A DNA stretch of 64,000 bases from Comamonadaceae bacterium (lineage in GTDB: Bacteria > Pseudomonadota > Gammaproteobacteria > Burkholderiales > Burkholderiaceae_C). Below the pieces are notes generated by a model. That model saw only the letters and a program-made list of their open reading frames with translations, made no database searches and was not told the origin of the DNA. A program made the translations under genes and the position numbers. The stretch spans positions 102,931 to 166,930 of the forward strand of contig CANGPN010000004.1 in NCBI GenBank assembly GCA_947456305.1. The letters run 5' to 3'. Positions 8,945 to 18,213 of the stretch are shown in pieces (position 1 is the stretch's first letter; each line of letters opens with the position of its first letter).

Positions 8945-9349
8945 TCAATCATTCACCACGTGAAAAGCCACCTGCGTGATATCGAAATACATTTTTTCAA
9001 AAAACAACTCGCTGCTGGCTGAGCCGCTGCCGATCAAGCGCAGGTTGGCAGATTGCGGGCTGTTCATCACCGCTTCCTCCGGCGAATATTTCAAAGTGGC
9101 GAACACATATTTTTCAAGCGATCGTAAAAACACCGCAAACCCGGGCACGTTGAGTTGCGCGGGGTCCTCGCACACCATCCACCAATGGGTGTGAAATTCG
9201 TTGGGTGCAAACAGTTGAAGCTTGATCAGGCAATTTCGCACCATCAAACCGTATTGCTCGACAGAGAAAGACAATTCAGCGGTGTAACTGCCATTGTCCA
9301 CATGATGAAAGCTCAGACTGTGCGGATGTAATTTGATGAAAGCAGACAT
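8945..9349 (-). CDS. conserved hypothetical protein, function not recognised
   Basis: A 134-residue protein that I do not recognise. It has no signal peptide and no membrane segment. Visible features are an N-terminal beta-rich stretch, an aromatic patch HTHWWMVCEDP near residues 55-65 and a C-terminal half of mixed character. Base composition matches its neighbours. It lies four bases from the convergent mog stop and about 40 bases from cysE, on the same strand as cysE and trmJ. It could be the last gene of that unit, although about 40 bases and its own possible ribosome binding site separate it. Confidence 0.6.
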   Translation of the reverse strand: MSAFIKLHPHSLSFHHVDNGSYTAELSFSVEQYGLMVRNCLIKLQLFAPNEFHTHWWMVCEDPAQLNVPGFAVFLRSLEKYVFATLKYSPEEAVMNSPQSANLRLIGSGSASSELFFEKMYFDITQVAFHVVND

Positions 9350-9388
9350 AGCTGTTGTATCGACTTGAAACCGCTGTGCTTAAACCGC

Positions 9389-10162
9389 TCAGTCAATCAG
9401 TTTGTTGAGTTTTTCAATCTCAGCATGCACATTTTTTGCGGCTTCTTTAGGCACGCAATCCGAAGCGTTCAAAGAGCCTTGTGATAATTTTTCCAACGCC
9501 TGCCACAACATGGCGATTTGCTTGTCCTGCTCGGCCGTGTAATCGATCAGGCCGCGTATGGCCTGACTCAGCGGGTCGTCGTTTTGCGTCACGCCGTAAG
9601 CTGAAAAACCCATTTTGGAGGCGACTTCCTCGCGCACTGCATCGGTCTTGGCTTCGATGATGCGAGCCGGGTTACCCACCGCAGTGGCACCGGCGGGCAC
9701 GGGCTTGGTAACCACCGCGTTGCTGCCGATCTTGGCACCATCGCCAACCGTGAAACCGCCCAATACCTTGGCACCGGCACCAACCACCACATTGCGGCCT
9801 AATGTCGGATGGCGTTTGGTACCTTTGTAAAGCGATGTGCCGCCCAAAGTCACGCCTTGGTAAATCGTGCAGCCGTCGCCGATTTCAGCGGTTTCGCCGA
9901 CCACCACGCCCATGGCATGGTCGAAAAATACGCCGGAGCCCACCACTGCGGCAGGGTGAATTTCAATACCTGTCATGAAGCGCGCGATGTGCGAGATAAA
10001 CCGGCCCACCCACTTCAGGCCCATTCCCCAGCAGGCATGCGCCATGCGGTGCAACACCACGGCATGCAAACCGGGATAGCAAGTCAGCACCTCGAAGCCG
10101 CTGCGCGCGGCAGGGTCACGGTCGAGGATGGTTTGTATGTCGGCGCGTATTCTTGAAAACAT
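9389..10162 (-). CDS. cysE: serine O-acetyltransferase
   Basis: A 257-residue left-handed beta-helix acetyltransferase. Hexapeptide repeats run from about residue 65 to 180 (EIHPAAVVGSGVFFDHAMG, GETAEIGDGCTIYQG, VLGGFTVGDGAKIGSNAVV), and the catalytic FFDHAMGVVVGE block is intact. It makes O-acetylserine from serine and acetyl-CoA, the first step of cysteine synthesis. A tail of about 75 residues after the helix is typical of the longer EpsC-like forms. It lies nine bases behind trmJ on the same strand, so the two are probably co-transcribed. Confidence 0.95.
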   Translation of the reverse strand: MFSRIRADIQTILDRDPAARSGFEVLTCYPGLHAVVLHRMAHACWGMGLKWVGRFISHIARFMTGIEIHPAAVVGSGVFFDHAMGVVVGETAEIGDGCTIYQGVTLGGTSLYKGTKRHPTLGRNVVVGAGAKVLGGFTVGDGAKIGSNAVVTKPVPAGATAVGNPARIIEAKTDAVREEVASKMGFSAYGVTQNDDPLSQAIRGLIDYTAEQDKQIAMLWQALEKLSQGSLNASDCVPKEAAKNVHAEIEKLNKLID

Positions 10163-10171
10163 GCAAAGAGT

Positions 10172-10903
10172 CTAACTTTTTCGCTGCGAAGCCTGCGTCA
10201 TCGCCTTGGCAATGCCCCGCAAAATATGCACCTCTTCTTCGCTCAAAGCCGCGCGATTGAACAACTGGTTGAGGCGCGGCATCAATTTTTTAGGCGCTTG
10301 CGGGTCGAGAAACCCAATATCGATCAGCGACTGTTGCCAATGCGACAACAGCCCGGCGATTTGTGCTGCATCGGCTTGCACAGAAGTCGCCACCGCATCC
10401 TGCACTGCATACCCGCCCAGAGCCAAGCGCCATTCATAGGCAATCACTTGCACTGCGCCTGCGATGTTGAGCGAGCCGAAGTTTGGATCGGTAGGAATGC
10501 TCAGCGCTACGTTGCAGCGATAAACATCTTCGTTTTTCATGCCGAAGCGCTCGGAACCAAACAAAAACGCCATGCCGCCGCCAGCGTCGCCCTGCGCGGG
10601 TAACTGCGCGAAATGCTCGCGAGGAGCGCGTGTAGGCGGGCCGAAATCGCGCGGGGTCATGGCCGTGGCGCACATATGTGTCATGCCGTCCAGCGCTTCA
10701 TCCAGCGTGTCGACAATGCGGGCGTTTTCCAGCACATTCAATGCACCACTGGCGCGTTGAATGGTTTCCTCGCGACGCAACACATTGGCCCAGCGCGGGC
10801 GCACCAGCACCAGATCGTCAAAGCCCATGACCCGCATGGCGCGCGCCGTCGCTCCGACATTGCCGGCGTGGCTGGTTTCGATCAGGATAAATCGTGTGTG
10901 CAT
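10172..10903 (-). CDS. trmJ: tRNA (cytidine/uridine-2'-O-)-methyltransferase TrmJ
   Basis: A 243-residue SPOUT methyltransferase. The N-terminal RFILIETSHAGNVGATARAM, the middle GMAFLFGSERFGMKNEDV and the SIPTDPNFGSLNIAGAVQV block form the knotted SAM site of the TrmH/TrmJ group. It methylates the ribose at position 32 in the anticodon loop of several tRNAs. The ATG at 10903 is right for the family; the frame remains open upstream, but that part resembles nothing. It begins an apparent trmJ-cysE unit and is divergent from suhB. Confidence 0.93.
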   Translation of the reverse strand: MHTRFILIETSHAGNVGATARAMRVMGFDDLVLVRPRWANVLRREETIQRASGALNVLENARIVDTLDEALDGMTHMCATAMTPRDFGPPTRAPREHFAQLPAQGDAGGGMAFLFGSERFGMKNEDVYRCNVALSIPTDPNFGSLNIAGAVQVIAYEWRLALGGYAVQDAVATSVQADAAQIAGLLSHWQQSLIDIGFLDPQAPKKLMPRLNQLFNRAALSEEEVHILRGIAKAMTQASQRKS

Positions 10904-10928
10904 GGGACTAAAATGATGACATTGTCGC

Positions 10929-10955
10929 CGCCCGCTTTGCCGGGCGTGTTTTTTT
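10929..10955 (+). terminator. hairpin plus T-tract in the suhB leader (possible attenuator)
   Basis: A perfect 6-bp G+C stem (10929-10934 with 10941-10946, loop 10935-10940) is followed by TG and then seven T residues. It has the form of an intrinsic terminator on the plus strand, yet no plus-strand gene ends here. The only neighbours are the divergent trmJ start and the suhB start 50 bases downstream. It may attenuate suhB transcription or end a short leader RNA. A weak -10-like TAAAAT lies at 10909-10914. Confidence 0.5.
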
Positions 10956-11005
10956 GCAGATAGACGCTGCTTGTACGCGTTCAACACAGGCTTGTCGATT
11001 CCCCT

Positions 11006-11902
11006 ATGACCATCACCGCTTCCACTTCCTCCATTCACCCCATGCTCAATATCGCCATCAAGGCGGCTCGGGCGGCAGGCTCCATCATCAACCGCGCCGC
11101 CTTGGATGTGGAATCGGTGCGTGTATCGAAAAAAATGGAAAACGACTTTGTCACCGAAGTCGACCAAGCCAGCGAAAAAATCATCATTGACACTTTGCTC
11201 AACGCCTACCCGGACCACGGCATTCTGGCCGAAGAGTCCGGCAAAACGCATGGCAACCCGAATGCAGAACATGTGTGGATCATCGACCCGCTGGACGGCA
11301 CCACCAACTTCATTCACGGCTTTCCGTTTTATTGCGTCAGTATTGCACTGCAAAGCAGAGGCCGTTTAGAGCAAGCCGTGGTCTACGACCCCTCCCGCAA
11401 CGATTTGTTCACCAGCACGCGCGGACGAGGTGCTTTTCTGAATGACCGCCGCTTGCGTGTGAGCAAACGCATTCGCATGAAGGAATGCTTGATCACCACC
11501 GGTTTTCCTTTCCGCGATGGCGACGATTTCAAAGCCTACCTCAGCATGTTGGCCGAGGTCATGACCCGCACAGCCGGTGTCCGCAGACCAGGCGCAGCGG
11601 CACTTGACTTGGCTTATGTGGCGGCCGGTTTCAGCGATGGTTTTTTTGAAACCGGTTTGCATCCTTGGGACATGGCAGCCGGTGCATTGCTGGTCACTGA
11701 GGCGGGCGGTCTGGTGGGCAATTTCACGGGTGAAGCTGATTACCTGCTACAGCGTGAATGCCTTGCAGCCAACCCCAAGGTCTACGGGCAACTGGTGAGC
11801 TTGCTGCAACCCTATTCCAAATTTTCAGGCGTGGCCGACAAGGCTGTGGCGGCGCAGGCGATTGCGGAATTGCGCAAAGACATTGACGACAGCACCCATT
11901 AA
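11006..11902 (+). CDS. suhB: inositol-1-monophosphatase family protein SuhB
   Basis: A 298-residue enzyme of the Mg-dependent inositol monophosphatase family. The metal site is visible as [18 protein letters not shown] and HPWDMAAG. It hydrolyses inositol-1-phosphate. In E. coli SuhB also binds RNA polymerase and takes part in rRNA antitermination. The ATG at 11006 is preferred because homologues carry an HPMLNIA segment that a start at 11042 would cut. mutS follows 23 bases later, so the genes may share a transcript. Confidence 0.94.
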   Translation: MTITASTSSIHPMLNIAIKAARAAGSIINRAALDVESVRVSKKMENDFVTEVDQASEKIIIDTLLNAYPDHGILAEESGKTHGNPNAEHVWIIDPLDGTTNFIHGFPFYCVSIALQSRGRLEQAVVYDPSRNDLFTSTRGRGAFLNDRRLRVSKRIRMKECLITTGFPFRDGDDFKAYLSMLAEVMTRTAGVRRPGAAALDLAYVAAGFSDGFFETGLHPWDMAAGALLVTEAGGLVGNFTGEADYLLQRECLAANPKVYGQLVSLLQPYSKFSGVADKAVAAQAIAELRKDIDDSTH

Positions 11903-11925
11903 TCCATGATCAGCGCTGCGTGACC

Positions 11926-14520
11926 ATGGCAGACCCATCAACGCACACCCCCATGATGACCCAGTACCTGGGTCTGAAAGCAGACTTTCCGAGTACGCTG
12001 CTGTTCTACCGCATGGGCGACTTTTACGAGCTGTTTTTTGAAGACGCTGAAAAAGCCGCACGCCTGCTCGACATCACTTTGACACAACGCGGCCAATCCG
12101 CAGGCCAACCCGTGGTCATGGCCGGTGTGCCTTTTCATTCGGTGGACAGCTATTTGTCCCGCTTGATCAAATTGGGTGAGTCCGTCGCCATTTGCGAACA
12201 AGTGGGTGAAGTCGGTGGCAAAGGCCCGGTCGAGCGAAAAGTGGTTCGCGTGGTCACCCCGGGCACGCTGACCGATGCCGAATTATTGAACGACAAAACC
12301 GAAGCCTATGTGCTGGCGGTGCATGCCAGTGAACGCGCGGGTAAATCAGGTGGCTGCGGCTTGGCATGGCTGAGCGTGACCGAGGGCGAATTGCGTTTGG
12401 CTGAATGCTCGGCCGATCAATTGACTGCGTGGATAGCACGCATAGCACCCAGCGAAGTAATTTTCAGCAGCGAATTGCCTACGCATTTACAGCCCTTGCT
12501 GTTTGGCGTGAATGTGAAATCCGAGCGGCCCTCATGGGCGTTTGACAGCACTTTAGGCCAACGCAAATTGCTCGAGCAATTGCATGCAGCTTCTCTGGAA
12601 GCCTGGCAGGCGCAAGACCTGGTGCAAGCGCATGCAGCCGCCTCCGCATTGCTGGCCTATGCCGAACACACGCAAGGACGCAGCCTCACGCATGTGCAAA
12701 AACTGCGGGTCGAACGCAATGAAGAGCGCATAGATTTACCCGCCACCACCCGTCGCAATTTGGAGTTGACGCAAACGCTGCGCGGCGAAGACAGCCCGAC
12801 GGTGTTTTCATTGCTGGACACCTGCATGACAGGCATGGGCAGCCGCAGCTTAAAGCGCTGGCTGTTAGAGCCTCCGCGTGAACGCGCACTGGCACAACAG
12901 CGTCTCCATGCCATCGCTGCATTGCAAGGCGAACATGGTGCGGGTGTATGGCGCAATTTACGCACGGCATTGAAAGGCTTAGGCGATGTGCAACGCATCA
13001 GTGCCCGTATCGCTTTGCGCCAAGTGCGTCCGCGTGAATTGGTGGCATTGGGTTTAGCGCTGCAACGTGCGGCGCAATTACCCGCTTTGTTGTCTGAAGC
13101 AGCCGACACACCTTGGTTGCAAACGCTGTGTCACTCGCTGGTGTCGCCGCCTGCATGCGCATCCTTGTTACACGCAGCCTTGCTGCCAGAGCCGTCCGCA
13201 CTGGTACGCGACGGTGGTGTGATCAACCACGGTTTTGATGCTGAGTTGGATGAACTTCGCAACATACAAAATCACGGCGACAGTTTTTTGCTGGAACTCG
13301 AAGTACGCGAACGCGAGCGCACAGGCATTCACAACCTGAAAGTGCAATTCAACCGGGTGCATGGTTTTTATATTGAAGTCAGTCAAGGGCAGCTTGAGCG
13401 TGTGCCCGACGATTACCGCAGACGACAAACTTTAAAAAACGCGGAACGCTTCATCACGCCTGAGCTGAAAGCATTTGAAGACAAAGCCTTGTCGGCGCAG
13501 GAACGTGCGCTGTCGCGCGAAAAATTTCTCTTCGAGCAACTGCTGGATGAACTGCAACAGTTTGTACCTGCGCTGTCGCAAGTGGCTTGGGCGTTGGCCA
13601 CCTTGGATGTGTTGGCGTGTTTGAGTGAACGCTCATTGACACTGAATTGGTGTGCGCCTGAACTGGTGAATACGCCGGGCATCAGCATCACGCGGGGCAG
13701 GCATCCGGTTGTTGAAGCACGATTGGCCGAGACCGGTGGCAGTTTCATTGCCAACGACACGCAGCTTGGTCCGACACAGCGCATGCAAGTCATCACCGGC
13801 CCCAACATGGGTGGTAAATCCACCTACATGCGGCAGGTGGCATTGATTGTGTTGCTGGCCAGCATTGGCAGCCACGTACCCGCTGACGCGTGCCGCATCG
13901 GCCCTATAGATGCGATTCACACACGCATTGGTGCGGCCGATGATTTGGCGAATGCGCAATCCACCTTCATGCTGGAGATGACCGAAGGCGCGCAAATTTT
14001 GCATGCCGCCACCTCGAACAGTTTGGTGCTGATGGATGAGATCGGACGTGGCACATCCACTTTCGATGGACTCGCACTGGCCAGCGGCATTGCCACTTAC
14101 TTGCACGACAAATCTCAGTCCTACAGCTTGTTTGCCACGCATTATTTTGAGTTAACCGAGTTTGCAGCCAGTCACCGCGCTGCAGTGAATGTGCATGTCA
14201 GCGCGGCAGAGAGTGGCAGTGACATTGTGTTTTTGCACGAAATCCAACCGGGCCCGGCCAGCCGCAGTTACGGCATACAAGTTGCGCGTTTGGCCGGCAT
14301 GCCCGCTAGCGTGTTGAACCATGCCAAACATGCGCTGGCGGCATTGGAAACGGATGCGCAAAACACAAGAGCGCAAGTGGATTTGTTTGCCGAACCGCCT
14401 GAAGCCATAGACACCGGCCCTTCTCCTTTGCAAGCCAAACTAGCGCAGATTGATCCCGATGCACTCAGCCCGCGCGAAGCCTTGGATGCTTTGTACTCGC
14501 TTAAAAAATTACTTGATTGA
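11926..14520 (+). CDS. mutS: DNA mismatch repair protein MutS
   Basis: An 864-residue MutS. The N-terminal mismatch-binding domain holds the [11 protein letters not shown] motif (Phe-x-Glu). Core and clamp domains fill the middle ([17 protein letters not shown]). The ATPase carries Walker [10 protein letters not shown] near residue 625, then [12 protein letters not shown] and ATHYFELT. It recognises base mispairs and recruits MutL. Length is normal and no lesion is seen. The ATG at 11926 is chosen over a GTG two codons upstream; neither has a strong ribosome binding site. It lies close behind suhB and four bases before a hydrolase gene. Confidence 0.97.
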   Translation: MADPSTHTPMMTQYLGLKADFPSTLLFYRMGDFYELFFEDAEKAARLLDITLTQRGQSAGQPVVMAGVPFHSVDSYLSRLIKLGESVAICEQVGEVGGKGPVERKVVRVVTPGTLTDAELLNDKTEAYVLAVHASERAGKSGGCGLAWLSVTEGELRLAECSADQLTAWIARIAPSEVIFSSELPTHLQPLLFGVNVKSERPSWAFDSTLGQRKLLEQLHAASLEAWQAQDLVQAHAAASALLAYAEHTQGRSLTHVQKLRVERNEERIDLPATTRRNLELTQTLRGEDSPTVFSLLDTCMTGMGSRSLKRWLLEPPRERALAQQRLHAIAALQGEHGAGVWRNLRTALKGLGDVQRISARIALRQVRPRELVALGLALQRAAQLPALLSEAADTPWLQTLCHSLVSPPACASLLHAALLPEPSALVRDGGVINHGFDAELDELRNIQNHGDSFLLELEVRERERTGIHNLKVQFNRVHGFYIEVSQGQLERVPDDYRRRQTLKNAERFITPELKAFEDKALSAQERALSREKFLFEQLLDELQQFVPALSQVAWALATLDVLACLSERSLTLNWCAPELVNTPGISITRGRHPVVEARLAETGGSFIANDTQLGPTQRMQVITGPNMGGKSTYMRQVALIVLLASIGSHVPADACRIGPIDAIHTRIGAADDLANAQSTFMLEMTEGAQILHAATSNSLVLMDEIGRGTSTFDGLALASGIATYLHDKSQSYSLFATHYFELTEFAASHRAAVNVHVSAAESGSDIVFLHEIQPGPASRSYGIQVARLAGMPASVLNHAKHALAALETDAQNTRAQVDLFAEPPEAIDTGPSPLQAKLAQIDPDALSPREALDALYSLKKLLD

Positions 14521-14524
14521 TCGA

Positions 14525-15385
14525 ATGACTTCATATCACGATGTACCTGCCGGTCAACCGCTGGTGCTTTTTTTTCATGGCAACAGTTTTCCTGCCAGCA
14601 CTTACAACGTCATGTTGAATGATTTGCGCAAACGCGGCATGCAAGTGCAAGCGCTGGAAAAAATCGGCCACAACCCGGCCTATCCGGTCACCAGCAACTG
14701 GCCGCACTTGGTCGAAGAAATTCATGCGTTTGCCAAGCCTTTGATTGATGCGCACACCGGTCCGGTGGTGTTGGTCGGTCACTCATTGGGCGGCATGCTG
14801 AGTTTGATGCTGGCTGCGCAATACCCTGCACTGGCACATGCGGTGGTCATGGTGGATGCACCTGCGGTCGGCGGCTTACAGGCCAAGGTGTTGCAGTTGT
14901 CAAAAACGTTTTCGTTGAATAAAAAATTCTCACCAGGTGCCATCAGCCGCAAAAGACGCAACGAATGGAATTCGCTAGAAGAAGCGCATGCGCATTTCGC
15001 ATCGAAGAAAGTGTTTGCGCGTTGGGATCCGCAAGTCTTGAATGACTATGTGTTGCATGGCACGCGCGAGGAGCACACCTCTGAAGGCACCAAACGCGTT
15101 TTGAGCTTTGACCGACAGACCGAAACACTGATTTATGAAAGCGTTCCACACAATTTAGAGCGACTCATCAGAGCGCATCCACTGGCGTGTCCGGTCAGTC
15201 TGGTGGCTGCACGCCACTCGCGTGAAATGCGTTTGGCAGGCACAGAGTTTTCTAAAAAAATCACCAAAGGCCGCATTTGCATGATTGACGGCACGCATCT
15301 GGTGCCTATGGAAAAACCTTTGGTGACAGCTGCAGCGGTTGAAGCATGTATTTTGAATATGCTCAGTCTTAAAGCTGCGAAATAA
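14525..15385 (+). CDS. alpha/beta hydrolase
   Basis: A 286-residue alpha/beta hydrolase. FFHGNSFPAS holds the oxyanion-hole segment, GHSLGG near residue 88 is the nucleophile elbow with serine, and the histidine in DGTHLVPME near the C-terminus is the likely triad base. No signal peptide is visible. The ATG at 14525 lies four bases after the mutS stop, so it is probably read from the mutS transcript. It is not closely similar to the hydrolase at 2025-2933. The substrate is unknown. Confidence 0.85.
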   Translation: MTSYHDVPAGQPLVLFFHGNSFPASTYNVMLNDLRKRGMQVQALEKIGHNPAYPVTSNWPHLVEEIHAFAKPLIDAHTGPVVLVGHSLGGMLSLMLAAQYPALAHAVVMVDAPAVGGLQAKVLQLSKTFSLNKKFSPGAISRKRRNEWNSLEEAHAHFASKKVFARWDPQVLNDYVLHGTREEHTSEGTKRVLSFDRQTETLIYESVPHNLERLIRAHPLACPVSLVAARHSREMRLAGTEFSKKITKGRICMIDGTHLVPMEKPLVTAAAVEACILNMLSLKAAK

Positions 15386-15391
15386 CTTGCA

Positions 15392-16243
15392 TCAAGCTTG
15401 CCAGACGATCCAGCCCTGCTGAGCCGTGATCAGCACCACAGCACCAAAAGCAATGCGGTACCAAGCGAATGGCACGAAGTTGTGCGTCGATATATAGCGC
15501 AGCAACCAACGCACGCACAACCACGCACTGATGAATGAGAAGACAAGACCAACGGCGAACATTGGCACATCATTCACACTGAGCAAGGCGCGTTCTTTGT
15601 ACAAGCTGTAAACACCCGCACCTATTAACGTGGGAATAGCCAGATAAAAAGAAAACTCGGTCGCTGCTTTGCGCGACAAACCCAGCATCATGCCGCCAAT
15701 GATGGTGGCACCGCTGCGGCTGGTTCCCGGCACCATGGCCAGACATTGCACCAGACCGACTTTCAAAGCATCCAGCGGCGACATGGACTCCACGTTCACG
15801 ATACGCACGTGATCATCCGGATGGCCATCATGCAAAGGTTTTCTGCCCCAGCGCTCGACCCACAAAATCACCAAGCCGCCCAGTATGAATGTGGATGCAA
15901 CGACAGTGGGATTGAATAAATGCGCCTTAATGGTTTTGCCGAGCAACAAACCCAAGACCACTGCAGGCACAAAAGCGATCAGCACATTGACGGCAAAGCG
16001 CCTGGCCATTCTTTGAGATGGAAGCGCCATGACAGTGGCGCGAATTTTTTCCCAGAACACCAGCACCACAGCAACTATGGCGCCGGTCTGAATAGCGATG
16101 TCAAACACCTTGGCTTTGTCATCGTCAAACCCTAGCAATGCCCCTGCCAAAATCAAATGCCCAGTTGAAGAGATAGGCAAGAACTCGGTCAACCCTTCGA
16201 CAACGCCCATGACGGCGGCGTTTAAAAGCAACATCACATCCAC
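15392..16243 (-). CDS. uppP: undecaprenyl-diphosphatase UppP (BacA)
   Basis: A 283-residue polytopic inner-membrane protein. The two family signatures are present: [16 protein letters not shown] near residues 16-31 and [14 protein letters not shown] in the second half, holding the acidic and arginine catalytic residues. About eight hydrophobic segments are visible. It dephosphorylates undecaprenyl diphosphate so that the lipid carrier for peptidoglycan and surface glycans can be reused. It is convergent with the hydrolase gene, six bases apart. Confidence 0.95.
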   Translation of the reverse strand: MDVMLLLNAAVMGVVEGLTEFLPISSTGHLILAGALLGFDDDKAKVFDIAIQTGAIVAVVLVFWEKIRATVMALPSQRMARRFAVNVLIAFVPAVVLGLLLGKTIKAHLFNPTVVASTFILGGLVILWVERWGRKPLHDGHPDDHVRIVNVESMSPLDALKVGLVQCLAMVPGTSRSGATIIGGMMLGLSRKAATEFSFYLAIPTLIGAGVYSLYKERALLSVNDVPMFAVGLVFSFISAWLCVRWLLRYISTHNFVPFAWYRIAFGAVVLITAQQGWIVWQA

Positions 16244-16317
16244 TGCGTATCCTTTTGATTAATTGAGTTTGATTCTAAGTGCCAGCGATCAGCAAACGGC
16301 GATGGGTGTTTGCTTAC

Positions 16318-16632
16318 TCAACTGCTGAAAAGTTCTGCATGCGTTCCGGTGCGAACGAAATTGATATGGTTACCGTCAACTTGGTAGATCAATAAAAAAT
16401 CGCCGCCTATATGGCATTCGCGGTGGTCCGCCCAGCCGCCCTTGAGTGCATGGTCTAACCACTCTGGGTCAAGCGGCGCATCGTTGGCTATCAATAACAT
16501 CATGGCTTCTTTGAGCCGGGTCATGTCATAACGACCCGAATGTGACAAACGCTGCCAGTCTTTCAAAAACACTTTGGTGTAGTTGGATACGCGTGGCGGT
16601 ACTGCGCGTTTAGTGCTTGCTGTTTTTTTCAA
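16318..16632 (-). CDS. type II toxin, YafQ-like mRNA interferase
   Basis: A 104-residue RelE-superfamily toxin of the YafQ group. The active-site region is legible: HALKGGWADHRECHIGGDF followed by VRTGTHAELF. These carry the histidines and the aspartate used by E. coli YafQ for ribosome-dependent mRNA cleavage. The tryptophan next to that aspartate in E. coli YafQ is phenylalanine here, a mild change. The first 23 bases overlap the antitoxin gene, the usual layout for dinJ-yafQ modules. Toxin activity is inferred from the family. Confidence 0.88.
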   Translation of the reverse strand: MKKTASTKRAVPPRVSNYTKVFLKDWQRLSHSGRYDMTRLKEAMMLLIANDAPLDPEWLDHALKGGWADHRECHIGGDFLLIYQVDGNHINFVRTGTHAELFSS

Positions 16633-16891
16633 GATCAGCTAAGAGTTCGTCAGCGTTGGCAAAGCGCGCACGTCCCTTCTTCATCAGGGTTCGCGATTCC
16701 TCCATGGCGGCCAGCGTGTCGGCATTCGGCACTTTGAGTTCAAGAGGAAAGGCTTGGTCGATCACCACTCTGCGCAAAAATAAACGGACGGCATCAGACA
16801 TGGTCAAGCCCATCGCAGACAAAGCTGCCGTGGCTTGCTCTTTGGTGTCATCGTCCACACGAATATGGAGCATGGAGGTTTGGGCTGTCAT
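16610..16891 (-). CDS. type II antitoxin, RelB/DinJ family
   Basis: A 93-residue protein with an N-terminal ribbon-helix-helix DNA-binding segment (MLHIRVDDDTKEQATAALSA, then GLTMSDAVRLFLRRVV), typical of RelB/DinJ antitoxins. The charged C-terminal part would wrap the toxin. It precedes and overlaps the YafQ-like toxin gene. Autoregulation is likely because a clear promoter with a 7-bp inverted repeat in its spacer lies 25-53 bases upstream (16916-16944). A GGAGG ribosome binding site precedes the ATG. Confidence 0.9.
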   Translation of the reverse strand: MTAQTSMLHIRVDDDTKEQATAALSAMGLTMSDAVRLFLRRVVIDQAFPLELKVPNADTLAAMEESRTLMKKGRARFANADELLADLEKNSKH

Positions 16892-16915
16892 CAGGGGTCG
16901 AGAAAATAAAAATTC

Positions 16916-16944
16916 ATTTTGTATCTCAAATGAGATATTGTCAA
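16916..16944 (-). promoter_or_regulatory. promoter and operator of the DinJ/YafQ-like module
   Basis: On the minus strand a consensus -35 TTGACA (16939-16944) is followed by a 17-base spacer and a -10-like CAAAAT (16916-16921). The spacer contains TATCTCATTTGAGATA, a perfect 7-bp inverted repeat with a 2-base centre (16922-16937). A ribbon-helix-helix antitoxin binding there would block RNA polymerase directly. The elements are seen in sequence; the regulatory role is inferred from how dinJ-type modules work. Confidence 0.75.
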
Positions 16945-17036
16945 GACAGGTCTTACAAATTTAAAAGGATTCGCTCATGCCCTAAAGATAATTCTTAATC
17001 GTACATTTAAAGAGTCTTTCTTCATTCTTGATTTTT

Positions 17037-17450
17037 ATGCAACTCACCCCCTTGATCGCCGTTCACATGACTGCTGCCATGGGCGCTGTCACTCTTGGTC
17101 CGTTTGCGCTTTGGGCTCGCATGGGCTCTACCCGGCGGCCTTGGCTGCACCGCGCCGCGGGATATGCCTACGTCACATTCATGTTGCTGGCAGCGTTGAC
17201 CTCTGTTTTCATTCGCGATTTTCAATTGCCGAATCTGCATGGCTTTACATGGATTCACTTGCTGGTACCCGTCACACTGACAAGCTTATGGGTGGCTTTT
17301 CACGCCTTAATGCGCCGTGATTTCGTTACACATCGCATCACCATGCAAAGTCTTTATGTCAGCGCTTGTGTGATTGCGGGGGGATTTACGCTGCTGCCCT
17401 CGCGCTATCTGGGTCAATTGGTCTGGCATGAATGGCTGGGCTGGCTTTGA
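17037..17450 (+). CDS. DUF2306 membrane protein
   Basis: A 137-residue inner-membrane protein with about four hydrophobic segments and conserved histidines (AVHMTAAMGAVTLG, LHRAAGYAYV, HRITMQSLYV), matching the DUF2306 family. The function is not known; the histidine pattern is reminiscent of small membrane proteins that may bind haem, but this is speculation. The ATG at 17037 is chosen; an in-frame TTG nine bases upstream is possible. It is a single gene between two toxin-antitoxin modules, both on the other strand. Confidence 0.8.
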   Translation: MQLTPLIAVHMTAAMGAVTLGPFALWARMGSTRRPWLHRAAGYAYVTFMLLAALTSVFIRDFQLPNLHGFTWIHLLVPVTLTSLWVAFHALMRRDFVTHRITMQSLYVSACVIAGGFTLLPSRYLGQLVWHEWLGWL

Positions 17451-17470
17451 TGCATTTGCCTGAAGTGCAG

Positions 17471-17875
17471 TTACCAAATCTCGACTTTTAAACGTTGCTT
17501 AGGAATATGCGTAAACGCTTTGTCACGGCTGACCAGTGTGACTTTCGCTGCAATTGCATGCGCTGCAATCATCATGTCAAAGTCACTCAGGCTAATGCCT
17601 TGCATTTCGAGCGAATGACACAGCTCGCCATAACAAGTGGCTACCTTCGCATCCCAAGGCAGCACATCCATGTGCACCAACACTTGGTCTAAGGCGTACC
17701 TGAGTTTTGCGGATTGCGATCTGCGCTGTATGCCGTATTCAATTTCTGCCAGCGTCACGCTTGATATCACCGCTTGCCCCACTTGAAGTTTGGCTAAACG
17801 CGTCAGCAACTTGGCATCGCGTCCTTGCATGATGTGGCTGATGACATTGGTATCTAGCAGATACCCGGGGCTCAT
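17471..17875 (-). CDS. vapC: type II toxin, VapC-like PIN-domain RNase
   Basis: A 134-residue PIN-domain protein. The acidic metal-binding residues are in place: [11 protein letters not shown] (Asp8), LAEIEYGI (Glu44 region), [12 protein letters not shown] and LVSRDKAF. VapC toxins are Mg-dependent endoribonucleases, many of which cut initiator tRNA or rRNA; the target here is unknown. The start overlaps the vapB stop by four bases (ATGA), so toxin translation is coupled to the antitoxin. Confidence 0.92.
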   Translation of the reverse strand: MSPGYLLDTNVISHIMQGRDAKLLTRLAKLQVGQAVISSVTLAEIEYGIQRRSQSAKLRYALDQVLVHMDVLPWDAKVATCYGELCHSLEMQGISLSDFDMMIAAHAIAAKVTLVSRDKAFTHIPKQRLKVEIW

Positions 17876-18123
17876 TTCTTGCGCGCCTCAAAGGGATCGC
17901 GCCTGCTTGAGCGTTGACGACGCTCAAGCAACAAATCTTCGCTGGCATTCAATGCCACTGCATCGAGCAATCCTTGCCAATTGCTGGGTTTACGCGACAA
18001 CACCACATCGCCTGTGAGCGGGTCATGCCGGATAAATACTTCAGGCACGTCGAACCTGTATTCCAAGGGCAATCGCACAGCCTGACTGCGGCCGGTGGTA
18101 AATACTTTGGCGGTTGGTTCCAT
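17872..18123 (-). CDS. vapB: type II antitoxin, VapB-like (AbrB-fold)
   Basis: An 83-residue protein beginning with an AbrB/MazE-type swapped-hairpin DNA-binding region ([20 protein letters not shown]), the standard N-terminus of this VapB subgroup, followed by an acidic then basic tail that would occupy the toxin. The ATG at 18123 is set by homology; the open frame continues upstream without family similarity. The promoter at 18155-18183 has an inverted repeat over its -10, which suggests autorepression. Confidence 0.9.
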   Translation of the reverse strand: MEPTAKVFTTGRSQAVRLPLEYRFDVPEVFIRHDPLTGDVVLSRKPSNWQGLLDAVALNASEDLLLERRQRSSRRDPFEARKK

Positions 18124-18144
18124 GATGCACCTCTTGCGACTTAC

Positions 18145-18183
18145 GGTATATCTCATGATACCTATCACCGGAATGCGAGTCAA
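18145..18183 (-). promoter_or_regulatory. promoter and probable operator of vapBC
   Basis: On the minus strand TTGACT (18178-18183), a 17-base spacer and TATCAT (18155-18160) form a good sigma-70 promoter. The -10 lies inside an imperfect inverted repeat with GGTAT and ATACC arms (18145-18162) around a TCATGA centre. A VapB dimer bound there would cover the -10. The elements are visible; the binding is inferred. Confidence 0.65.
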
Positions 18184-18213
18184 GCCAGTTAAATAGCGGC
18201 CTAAAATCATCGA

